Assembly (NCBI GenBank): GCA_964650905.1
Contig: CAZYVH010000006.1
Location: forward strand, 1 to 62,732
Reading direction: 5' to 3'
Origin: SZUA-36 sp964650905
GTDB taxonomy: Bacteria > Pseudomonadota > Gammaproteobacteria > Xanthomonadales > SZUA-36
Length of the DNA: 62,732 bases
The first letter of the stretch is position 1, and the number at the start of each line of letters is the position of its first letter. Below the pieces are notes generated by a model. The model ran no database searches, was not told the DNA's origin, and worked only from the letters and a program-made list of their open reading frames with translations. A program made the translations under genes and the position numbers. Shown here piece by piece: positions 1-6,865 of this stretch.

Positions 1-131
1 TCAGGACCGGGATAGGCGGTGAGCCGGGTACAAATTGTACTTTTGGAGAATTCAAAAAAACAAGCTTATTCCCTGATTTTTTCATTTATATACAAGTAGG
101 CTCACCACCGACTGGTGCAATATGCGGGCTA
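1..131 (+). repeat. Dispersed intergenic repeat, copy A
   Basis: This segment aligns with 43721-43830. Both copies open with tcagga(c/t)cgggata, carry a shared gagccgggta block about 20 bases in, continue through A+T-rich sequence and end in ggtgcaatatgc(a/g)gg. Identity is high at both ends and loose in the middle. Copy A starts at the window edge, so its true left end is unknown. Its right end contains the 25-bp motif at 107-131, whose last three bases (cta) form the stop codon of the minus-strand gene at 129-314. No coding capacity or terminal inverted repeat is visible. Origin is unknown; a degraded insertion sequence end or MITE-like element is possible. Confidence 0.6.
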
Positions 132-314
132 AGGTGCCAGTAGATTCTGTAAAACTTCAAAACTGATCAGCGCCAGTGCCAGGAAGATAAAAAAGAACAC
201 CACCTGCCGTTGTTTCAATGCACGCCCACGGTAACGTTCTATCACCCTTACCAGCCAATCGGACAGCAGGTAAATGATGATGGCATTGAGTGAAAAAAGA
301 ATCAGGTCTGACAT
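129..314 (-). CDS. Small two-helix inner-membrane protein, unknown function
   Basis: A 61-residue protein, Met-Ser-Asp-Leu at the N-terminus. It has a hydrophobic segment near residues 3-19, a basic stretch (RVIERYRGRALKQRQ) near 20-35 and a second hydrophobic segment near 36-56. This suggests a two-pass membrane protein with a short positive loop. I chose the ATG at 314 because the longer reading back to 413 runs inside the preceding oxidase gene. It lies 22 bases downstream of that gene on the same strand, so it is probably co-transcribed and may be an accessory subunit (inference). I do not recognise a family. Confidence 0.5.
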   Translation of the reverse strand: MSDLILFSLNAIIIYLLSDWLVRVIERYRGRALKQRQVVFFFIFLALALISFEVLQNLLAP

Positions 315-336
315 ACAGCGTACCCTTGTGCAAAAA

Positions 337-1710
337 TTAATCCGCCCCTGCGAGCGGTCTTCCGGCGCCATGGATGGATTGATATGCCACCACCAGGAAC
401 AACAAGCCGCCAATCACCGAGATAAGCCCGCCCAAACCCATCAGACCCATACCAGCCACCTCACTCAAACGATCAAGTCCCTGTGCCAGGCCAGCTGTTT
501 TGCGTTGCACACCATAGCCACCGGTCCATGCCAGGCCCATGATATGCAGAAACTGGCCGCCGCTGTATACGATGGGTTGCCAAAATGCCAGGCGTGGCGC
601 CGGTTCAGCGAAACCAAGCCGGGGTAAGAGGTAATAACACAGCCCCATAAAGGCGACAGTGACACCCACCGTTGAACCATGGTAATGGGCAGGGATTACG
701 ATATCCAGACCGGCGATCATGAACCCGAGCACACCACCAGCCGCAAACAGACCCAGCGAGGATAACAAAGCAGATCGCAGGTAACGGGCCTCGCCAACCG
801 CCTTGTCGGCATGCCACAAACTGGCCACCACCGCCAGGCCCAATGGCAAGCTCGAGAGACCACCATACTTCATTAATTCGGTAAACGCGAGGCGGTGGCC
901 CGCCGAAATAACGTCATGTGCAATATATAAAAAGGGCACGGTTATGACCGGTAATGCCATCAGCAGAAAAAACGTCAGCGTCAGACGCGGTGTCAATGCG
1001 AAGCGGCAACCACTATTGCTGGCCAGCAATACCCACACCACCATCATCAACAGGGTATGTGTGAATTGCAGTACATGCCCGCTACCCCAAAACAGGTATT
1101 CGAAATAAACCTGGCCCTGAATATTATCTGGTATACCCACCAGTGATGCGATCAATGCAGCGATGGCCACCGCTGTCGTCAGCGCCGCAAGTTTGGCCCC
1201 TGACTGCAAGGCAACCAGGCCGTCCAGGTGGTGTGCCAATGAAGAGAATGTCATGGCGGAACGCAACAGGTGCGACAATATCCCGGCAGTGAACAGCCAC
1301 AGACCGGTGTAAAACAGTGGATGGCGCAAAACCGGTACGTAGTTATTCATCAGCGGATCACCCGCCCCGGCAAATGGTGAGATGACAATTATCGCGGTAC
1401 CCGCGACCGCCAGCCACCACGAAATACGATCCCAGACCGGCAGGTCACTGTCGGTGCTCAGTGCCCACAACACGCCCGCCATCGATAACAACCAGATCAG
1501 GACCGAGAGGTTGACGTGCACGACCAGTGCAACACGGAAGAAATCGATAAAGGGCAGCCACTCCTGTATAGCCGGTGTGCGCGCCAGGACCAGCAGCAGG
1601 GAAAATATGCCCGCACCGACCAGCGACGCCAGTCCCAGCATCAGCCAGGCGCTGGCGGTACGCCTGACGGAATCGCTGCTGATGACAAACTCGTAGGTGG
1701 TTGGCGGCAT
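337..1710 (-). CDS. Divergent heme-copper oxidase subunit I-like membrane protein
   Basis: A 457-residue protein with about twelve hydrophobic helices. It resembles subunit I of the heme-copper oxidase / NO reductase superfamily. His65 (VVHVN) sits where the helix II low-spin heme ligand is expected. The AHYH pair, His342 and His344, matches the helix X ligands of the high-spin and low-spin hemes, followed by a GLCYYLLPRLG segment typical of the family. The copper site looks unusual: helix VI has GHVLQF (His212) without the cross-linked Tyr of A-type oxidases, and I see no adjacent His-His pair in helix VII, only His265 and His272. No subunit II or cytochrome c gene is next to it. The ATG at 1710 opens the reading frame, with a weak AAAGAAA upstream. 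It could be an NO reductase-like or non-catalytic relative. Confidence 0.65.
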   Translation of the reverse strand: MPPTTYEFVISSDSVRRTASAWLMLGLASLVGAGIFSLLLVLARTPAIQEWLPFIDFFRVALVVHVNLSVLIWLLSMAGVLWALSTDSDLPVWDRISWWLAVAGTAIIVISPFAGAGDPLMNNYVPVLRHPLFYTGLWLFTAGILSHLLRSAMTFSSLAHHLDGLVALQSGAKLAALTTAVAIAALIASLVGIPDNIQGQVYFEYLFWGSGHVLQFTHTLLMMVVWVLLASNSGCRFALTPRLTLTFFLLMALPVITVPFLYIAHDVISAGHRLAFTELMKYGGLSSLPLGLAVVASLWHADKAVGEARYLRSALLSSLGLFAAGGVLGFMIAGLDIVIPAHYHGSTVGVTVAFMGLCYYLLPRLGFAEPAPRLAFWQPIVYSGGQFLHIMGLAWTGGYGVQRKTAGLAQGLDRLSEVAGMGLMGLGGLISVIGGLLFLVVAYQSIHGAGRPLAGAD

Positions 1711-2015
1711 GTTTGTTTTCTTTCAACCGGACAGCACCGCAAGTTAACGACCTTGCGGGTGACTGTCAATGCCAAGCCTGCTTTTCTGCTACTTTCACAA
1801 ACTTGCTAGTGTATTGGCAGAAGAAAACCTGAGCCATAACACTGACCGCGCTGCCATTAACTACTGCTGAGACACGCTTCGAGCACATCCCTGTGTCGCT
1901 CTGTCGCCGACATCCCTGTCGGCTCAAGGTCTCAGCACCAGTTAACGACCGCCCGGCCTGCATAGGCTGCATGCAGAAAGCTCCAAAAGAACACTGTAAG
2001 TTACTGATTTTTTAT
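1711..2015. other. Intergenic region between two minus-strand genes
   Basis: About 300 bases without a convincing reading frame. It holds the palindromic element at 1865-1937. The promoter of the oxidase-like gene presumably lies in 1711-1860, but I cannot assign -35/-10 boxes with confidence. Confidence 0.5.
1865..1937. repeat. REP-like palindromic element with two TCCC-loop hairpins
   Basis: The 73-base element is bounded by a perfect 9-bp inverted repeat, TGCTGAGAC at 1865-1873 and GTCTCAGCA at 1929-1937. Inside are two small hairpins with the same TCCC loop: CACA-TCCC-TGTG, and GCCGACA-TCCC-TGTCGGC. The single strand would fold into a cloverleaf-like shape. A second region with a TCCC(G)-loop hairpin lies at 16613-16700. 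The arrangement resembles REP/BIME-type intergenic elements; no REP-associated transposase is in the window. Confidence 0.5.
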
Positions 2016-2474
2016 CTACAACGGCAGCACTGTCGTATATTTGACCCGCCGTAAGGCAAAGCTCGAACTGGCGGACAGCACACTCGCGTGGTGCAGGATT
2101 TTGGAATTCAGGAATTCATTATACGATTCCATATCCTTTGTGATGATCTGCAGGATATAATCACGCTCGCCCGATACCGAAAAGCATTCCATCACTTCGG
2201 GCAGTTGCTGCACATGGCTCTCAAATGCCGTCCTGACGGTATCCGAGTGCTCGACCATGGTGACGGATAACAATACGTGGATTTGTAATCCCAGAGCTTT
2301 TGGGTTCAGCAATGCAACCTGTTTTTCAATGACGCCTTTATCTTCCAGTTCACGGATACGCCGCCACACCGAGGTTCTCGACAAACCGGAAAACTCAGCC
2401 AGGTCAATCTGGCTGCTACGGACATCCTGTTGCAAGGCATTGAGTAGCTTGCAGTCGGCGTTGGAAAAATTCAT
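2016..2474 (-). CDS. Lrp/AsnC family transcriptional regulator
   Basis: The 152-residue protein has the standard family architecture. An N-terminal helix-turn-helix covers about residues 4-60 (LLNALQQDVR, then LSRTSVWRRIRELEDKGVI). A C-terminal RAM ligand-binding domain covers about 65-145, with the typical GERDYILQI turn. Such proteins usually form dimers to octamers and sense amino acids. It is divergent from hpd, with about 200 bases between them, so control of tyrosine catabolism from the shared intergenic region is likely (inference). It ends TVLPL, a usual family ending. Length is normal. Confidence 0.92.
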   Translation of the reverse strand: MNFSNADCKLLNALQQDVRSSQIDLAEFSGLSRTSVWRRIRELEDKGVIEKQVALLNPKALGLQIHVLLSVTMVEHSDTVRTAFESHVQQLPEVMECFSVSGERDYILQIITKDMESYNEFLNSKILHHASVLSASSSFALRRVKYTTVLPL

Positions 2475-2674
2475 TTGCTACATTTCCATCATAATTTACT
2501 AATATATGGAACTATTGTTTTAATATTAAGCAACCTGTGTCAAATAGGAAACACATATTCAGGCCATTTTGGTGATAATAAACAGTTATGATAATGGTTT
2601 GGCTGGTGTCTGTGTTTCTGAAAAAGAGACGCACTCTCATGCCGGACTGAAAACCAGAGAAAGCGGAGCGTGTG

Positions 2675-3748
2675 ATGGTTGACCTGTTTGAAAATCCCAT
2701 GGGACTGGATGGTTTTGAATTTGTGGAGTTCGCTTCACCCGAGCTCGGCGTGCTGGAACCGGTCTTCAAAATACTGGGTTTTAGCGCCGTCGCAAAACAT
2801 CGCTCCAAAGACGTTATCCTGTATCGTCAGGGTAATATCAATTTTATTCTCAACAAGGAACCTGGCAGTCACGCTGCATTTTTTGCTGAAGAACATGGCC
2901 CCTGTGCCTGCGGTATGGCCTTTCGGGTCAGGGATGCTCACAAGGCGTATGCCAGGGCGCTTGAAATGGGCGCACAACCGATCGAAATACCAACCGGGCC
3001 AATGGAATTGCGGCTGCCGGCTGTCAAGGGTATCGGCGGAGCACCACTATACCTGATTGACCGTTATGAACATGGCGCCAGCTTCTACGACATCGACTTT
3101 GAGTTCTTCGCCAACCGTGACAGAAATCCGAAAGGCTGTGGATTCAAGCTGATCGATCACTTGACCCACAATGTCTACCGCGGGCGTATGGCGTTCTGGG
3201 CTGATTTCTATACGCGTATTTTCAATTTTCAGGAAATTCGTTATTTTGATATCAAGGGTGAATATACCGGCTTGCTCTCCAAGGCGATGACCGCGCCAGA
3301 TGGCAAGATACGTATTCCGCTGAATGAGGAGGCTTCTGCCGGCACGGGTCAGATCGAGGAATTTCTGATGGCCTACAATGGGGAAGGCATCCAGCACATC
3401 GCACTGATCTGTGATGACCTGATCGCTTGCTGGGATGCGCTCAAGGCCAATGGCCTGCCCTTCATGACACCGCCCCCGGCTACCTATTACGAGATGCTGG
3501 ACGAACGCTTGCCGGGGCATGGTGAGCCACTTGACGAACTCGAGCCACGAGGTATCCTGCTGGATGGCTCAACAACCGATGGTGATCCACGTCTGTTACT
3601 GCAAATTTTTTCGGAAACCATGATCGGACCGGTCTTCTTTGAGTTCATCCAGCGTAAGAAGGACGAGGGCTTCGGCGAAGGAAATTTCACCGCATTATTC
3701 GAGTCAATGGAACGTGACCAGCTACGCCGCGGCATTATTAATAAATAG
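2675..3748 (+). CDS. hpd: 4-hydroxyphenylpyruvate dioxygenase
   Basis: Converts 4-hydroxyphenylpyruvate to homogentisate with O2 and Fe(II), in tyrosine and phenylalanine breakdown. The 357-residue protein has two vicinal-oxygen-chelate domains. The iron ligands are visible as His162 (IDHL), His241 (IQHIAL) and Glu323 (FFEFIQRK). The C-terminal gating region is also present. I prefer the ATG at 2675 to the overlapping GTG at 2672; AGCGGAG lies upstream. The next gene, another VOC-fold protein, follows after about 90 bases and may be co-transcribed. The divergent Lrp-type gene is the likely regulator. No hmgA, fahA or maiA gene is in the window. Confidence 0.95.
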   Translation: MVDLFENPMGLDGFEFVEFASPELGVLEPVFKILGFSAVAKHRSKDVILYRQGNINFILNKEPGSHAAFFAEEHGPCACGMAFRVRDAHKAYARALEMGAQPIEIPTGPMELRLPAVKGIGGAPLYLIDRYEHGASFYDIDFEFFANRDRNPKGCGFKLIDHLTHNVYRGRMAFWADFYTRIFNFQEIRYFDIKGEYTGLLSKAMTAPDGKIRIPLNEEASAGTGQIEEFLMAYNGEGIQHIALICDDLIACWDALKANGLPFMTPPPATYYEMLDERLPGHGEPLDELEPRGILLDGSTTDGDPRLLLQIFSETMIGPVFFEFIQRKKDEGFGEGNFTALFESMERDQLRRGIINK

Positions 3749-3836
3749 TCTTGCTGGCGATTTGACCAAACATTGCCCTATGATAGAACGACATGTCGCA
3801 CAACCAGCCTATAGTGTCAAAAAGGCCGAGGAAACT

Positions 3837-4379
3837 ATGATGAATATCCGCAAGATTCACCACGTTGCATACCGCTGCAATGATGCAAAAGAAACGGTCG
3901 AATTTTACAAGAGCATCATGAACATGGATCTGGTGCTGGCTATTTCTGAAGATCAGGTACCCAGTACCAGAGCGTCCGATCCTTATATGCATGTTTTTCT
4001 GGACGCCGGACAGGGTAACGTACTGGCTTTTTTTGAGGTTCCGAACTCGCCGCCCATGGGGCGTGATGAAAATACACCCGACTGGGTGCAGCACATCGCC
4101 TTTGAACTTGAAGACATGGATTCTTTACTGGCCGCCAGGGAGCACATTGAAGCCGCTGGCCTGGATGTGATCGGCCCAACGGACCACCACATCTTCAAGT
4201 CGATCTATTTTCGTGACCCGAGTGGTCACCGTCTCGAGCTCTGCACCAATATCGAGCGCCCGGGCACACTCGAAAAACTACATGACATTGCACCGGCAAT
4301 GATTGAGGAGTGGAGCCACACCAAAAAGGCCCCCAAGCACGCTGCGTTCCTGCACGAACATGAGTTCATGCTGGATTGA
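3837..4379 (+). CDS. VOC (glyoxalase/dioxygenase) superfamily protein
   Basis: A 180-residue single vicinal-oxygen-chelate domain protein. KIHHVAYRCND at the N-terminus and QHIAFELED in the middle each give a His of the metal site, and the closing DPSGHRLELC supplies the usual Glu. The family uses a divalent metal for isomerisation, extradiol cleavage or epoxide opening; the substrate cannot be read from sequence. I chose the tandem ATG at 3837/3840 because GAGGAAA lies just upstream; the open frame back to 3639 overlaps hpd. Its position behind hpd suggests a role in aromatic ring catabolism (inference). Confidence 0.8.
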   Translation: MMNIRKIHHVAYRCNDAKETVEFYKSIMNMDLVLAISEDQVPSTRASDPYMHVFLDAGQGNVLAFFEVPNSPPMGRDENTPDWVQHIAFELEDMDSLLAAREHIEAAGLDVIGPTDHHIFKSIYFRDPSGHRLELCTNIERPGTLEKLHDIAPAMIEEWSHTKKAPKHAAFLHEHEFMLD

Positions 4380-4427
4380 TTAGACAGCGGTGAGACGTGT
4401 TACCATGCCCGCAACCGGGGGTTAGCT

Positions 4428-5642
4428 TTGAAAATCCTGCATATTGGCAAGTATTTTTCGCCCTTTTCGGGCGGTCTGGAAAATTACATGCGAGATGTCA
4501 TGGTTGCGTTGAAGCGGCACGGCATAGAGTGTGCAGCACTGGTACACAGACACACGTTGTCACTACGCACCCGGAGCGGGTTTTTTAATGAAAACGGGAG
4601 TGCATTCAAGGTCGTTAAAGCCGGCTTGTGGGCGCGCGCGCTGTTCACCCCGATCAGCCCCTCATTCCCCTGGCATCTGCATCTGCTGCTAAAGTCATAC
4701 GGACCGGACATACTGCATCTGCATTTACCCAACCCGTCAGCTTTCTGGGTATTGGCGCTTCCTTCCGCTCGCCGTATCCCCTGGGTTGTGCATTGGCACT
4801 CCGATGTCGTTACCAGTGCCCAGGGTTGGAAAATGAGGTTTTTTTACCGGCTTTACCGGCCACTGGAGCAGACCCTGCTCAAACACGCACACACCGTCGT
4901 GGCAACATCAGCACCGTACCTCGAAGCCAGCGAACCATTGCGTAAATGGCTAACAAAATGCCAGGTCGTACCGCTGAGTATCGATGTGGACAGGTTGGAA
5001 AACGTAGCGAAAAAATCAGCAACTGGGAAACCCCGTCAATGGAAAAAGACGGAACCGGGCAATCCGCAATCATCTTTGCTACGCGTACTTGCGGTGGGAC
5101 GGCAAACCTATTACAAAGGTTTTCGTTACCTCATTGAAGCAGCTGCGAGGGTTGCCGGTGTCCATATCATCCTGGTCGGTGATGGCGACCAGGCCGTTGA
5201 ACTCAGAGAGCTTGCGAGAACATTGGGGGTGTGCGACAAGGTCAGCTTTCGCGGTGTCTTGAGCGATGTCAAACTGGTTGAGGAAATCCAGGCTTGCGAC
5301 TGTCTTTGCCTACCTTCAATCGAGCGCAGCGAAGCGTTTGGCCTGGTACTCCTGGAGGCGATGTATTTCGGTAAAGCAACTGTAATCAGTGACGTGCCTG
5401 GTTCTGGAATGGGCTGGATAGTCGACCAGGATGTTACCGGTTTAAAAGTCGAGCCCGCTGACGCCGATGCGTTGGCCACTGCATTTGAAGCCCTGACTGC
5501 AGACAGGGACAAGCTGGTGGAAATGGGTCAAAATGGCAAGTGTAAATTTGACAGGGTGTTTGCAATCAGCAACGCCATTGAACCCATGATAAATATGTAT
5601 GAAAAGATCTTGCACCTGACGATAACAAGCAGAGAACAATGA
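4428..5642 (+). CDS. Glycosyltransferase family 4 (GT-B fold)
   Basis: The 404-residue protein opens with KILHIGKYFSPFSGG, the classic N-terminal nucleotide-fold start of GT4 enzymes. It has the C-terminal donor-binding domain with LAVGRQTYYKG, a GDGDQ turn, and the ExxxxFGLVLLEAM signature (SEAFGLVLLEAM), which binds the sugar nucleotide. It probably adds a sugar to an envelope glycan or lipid-linked intermediate in the cytoplasm. The start is a TTG at 4428; no ATG gives a complete fold. Its stop overlaps the next gene's start by 4 bases (ATGA), so translation is coupled. It is the first gene of an envelope glycan cluster extending to 9481. Confidence 0.9.
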   Translation: MKILHIGKYFSPFSGGLENYMRDVMVALKRHGIECAALVHRHTLSLRTRSGFFNENGSAFKVVKAGLWARALFTPISPSFPWHLHLLLKSYGPDILHLHLPNPSAFWVLALPSARRIPWVVHWHSDVVTSAQGWKMRFFYRLYRPLEQTLLKHAHTVVATSAPYLEASEPLRKWLTKCQVVPLSIDVDRLENVAKKSATGKPRQWKKTEPGNPQSSLLRVLAVGRQTYYKGFRYLIEAAARVAGVHIILVGDGDQAVELRELARTLGVCDKVSFRGVLSDVKLVEEIQACDCLCLPSIERSEAFGLVLLEAMYFGKATVISDVPGSGMGWIVDQDVTGLKVEPADADALATAFEALTADRDKLVEMGQNGKCKFDRVFAISNAIEPMINMYEKILHLTITSREQ

Positions 5643-6391
5643 CAGGCCCCACGCGCAAAACATCTCACAAAACAGCACATAATGAATCTGAGATCAAACC
5701 GCCCCACTGCCTGGTGATCATACCTGCGCATAATGAAGCTGAAGACATCAATTTCGTTATTGAACAAGTGTTTAAAGTGTGCAATTTCCCTGTGTTGGTG
5801 ATCGATGACGCCAGTGACGATGACACCATTTTTGAGGCCCGCAAAGCCGGTGCCATGGTCGTACCCCTGGCGGTTCAACTCGGCGCCTGGGGTGCGACCC
5901 AGACAGGCTTGCGCTATGCACTGAGACATTGTTACGAGTTTGCCATCACCATGGATGCCGATGGCCAGCATAAACCTGAATCATTGCCCGAACTGCTCAC
6001 ACCCATCATCAACCGGCAAGCCGATGTGACCATTGGCGCGTGCACAAGACGGGGTTCAAGACTGCGTAAAATTGCCTGGGGCCTCATGAAGAAAGTATCG
6101 GGTTTGCGCCTGGAAGACCTGACCTCGGGCTACCGTGTATACGACCACCGTGCCATGGCCAGACTGGCGACGTGGCAGGCCACTTTGCTTGAATATCAGG
6201 ATGTGGGTGTGCTGGCGATGTTGCAGGCCTCCGGTCTGCGCATACAGGACGTGGAGGTCAGCATGCTGCCCAGACGGCATGGGATTTCGCGGGTTTTTCA
6301 CTCGTGGGCGTCGGTCATGTATTACATGGCACATACCTTACTGCTGGGTTTTACCAAACGGGGGATGAGACATTCAATCCGGGAGCAGTGA
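5639..6391 (+). CDS. Glycosyltransferase family 2 (dolichyl-phosphate-mannose synthase-like)
   Basis: The 250-residue protein has the GT2 fold: VIIPAHNEAEDI near residue 25, DDASDDDT near 55 and the metal-binding MDADGQHKPE near 100. The SGYRVYDHRA segment around 160 is typical of DPM1/GtrB-like enzymes that transfer a sugar to polyprenyl phosphate. There are no C-terminal transmembrane helices, unlike GtrB. It overlaps the GT4 gene by 4 bases. With the DUF2304 and GT-C-like genes that follow, it probably makes the lipid-linked sugar used by the large membrane transferase (inference). Confidence 0.88.
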   Translation: MTGPTRKTSHKTAHNESEIKPPHCLVIIPAHNEAEDINFVIEQVFKVCNFPVLVIDDASDDDTIFEARKAGAMVVPLAVQLGAWGATQTGLRYALRHCYEFAITMDADGQHKPESLPELLTPIINRQADVTIGACTRRGSRLRKIAWGLMKKVSGLRLEDLTSGYRVYDHRAMARLATWQATLLEYQDVGVLAMLQASGLRIQDVEVSMLPRRHGISRVFHSWASVMYYMAHTLLLGFTKRGMRHSIREQ

Positions 6392-6431
6392 GTTTGCTCT
6401 ATAATGACAGCCCTTCCACGGGGTTAATAAA

Positions 6432-6830
6432 ATGGTAGCGTTGATCACAGGCATAATCGGTATAGCAACAGCGGTCACCATTGTGATCCTGATCCGCAGG
6501 GACCACCTGCACGTGCGCTACGGGCTGTGGTGGATGACGGTAGCCAGCGCTTTTTTTCTGCTGGGTCTGTTCCCGGCTTTTTTCGATGGCGTTGCCCGCT
6601 ATCTGGGTATCGCTTACCCCCCGGTACTGGCCTTGACCGTGGCGATGGTTGTGCTGGTGATCAAGATCCTGATGATGGATATCGAACGCTCACGCAGCGC
6701 CATCAAGTTGCAACGTTTGGTGCAAAGAATCGCACTGCTTGAATCAGATTTACGAACACTGCAAAGCCCGGCTACCGAAGTTGAACCGGTTGAAACTTGC
6801 GATCACCAGGAAAATGCAAAAATCAAGTAG
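6432..6830 (+). CDS. DUF2304 family small membrane protein
   Basis: The 132-residue protein has three hydrophobic helices (about 1-20, 33-53 and 62-82) followed by a charged helix, LQRLVQRIALLESDLRTL, that is likely a short coiled coil. This arrangement matches DUF2304, a family commonly encoded beside GT2 polyprenyl-phosphate glycosyltransferases. It starts 40 bases after the GT2 gene, in the same direction. It may anchor or regulate the soluble GT2 enzyme at the inner membrane (inference from context). Confidence 0.75.
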   Translation: MVALITGIIGIATAVTIVILIRRDHLHVRYGLWWMTVASAFFLLGLFPAFFDGVARYLGIAYPPVLALTVAMVVLVIKILMMDIERSRSAIKLQRLVQRIALLESDLRTLQSPATEVEPVETCDHQENAKIK

Positions 6831-6865
6831 GTCTGGTTCACAACACACATTGATATCCTGACCTG

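Noticed and set aside
274..627. A 117-codon plus-strand frame
   Set aside because: It is antisense to the oxidase-like membrane gene, whose long hydrophobic frame is clearly the coding one.
4436..4450. A sixth copy of the dispersed motif in the GT4 gene (aatatgcagg on the minus strand)
   Set aside because: Only about 10 bases agree and they encode the conserved LHIGK start of the GT4 protein.
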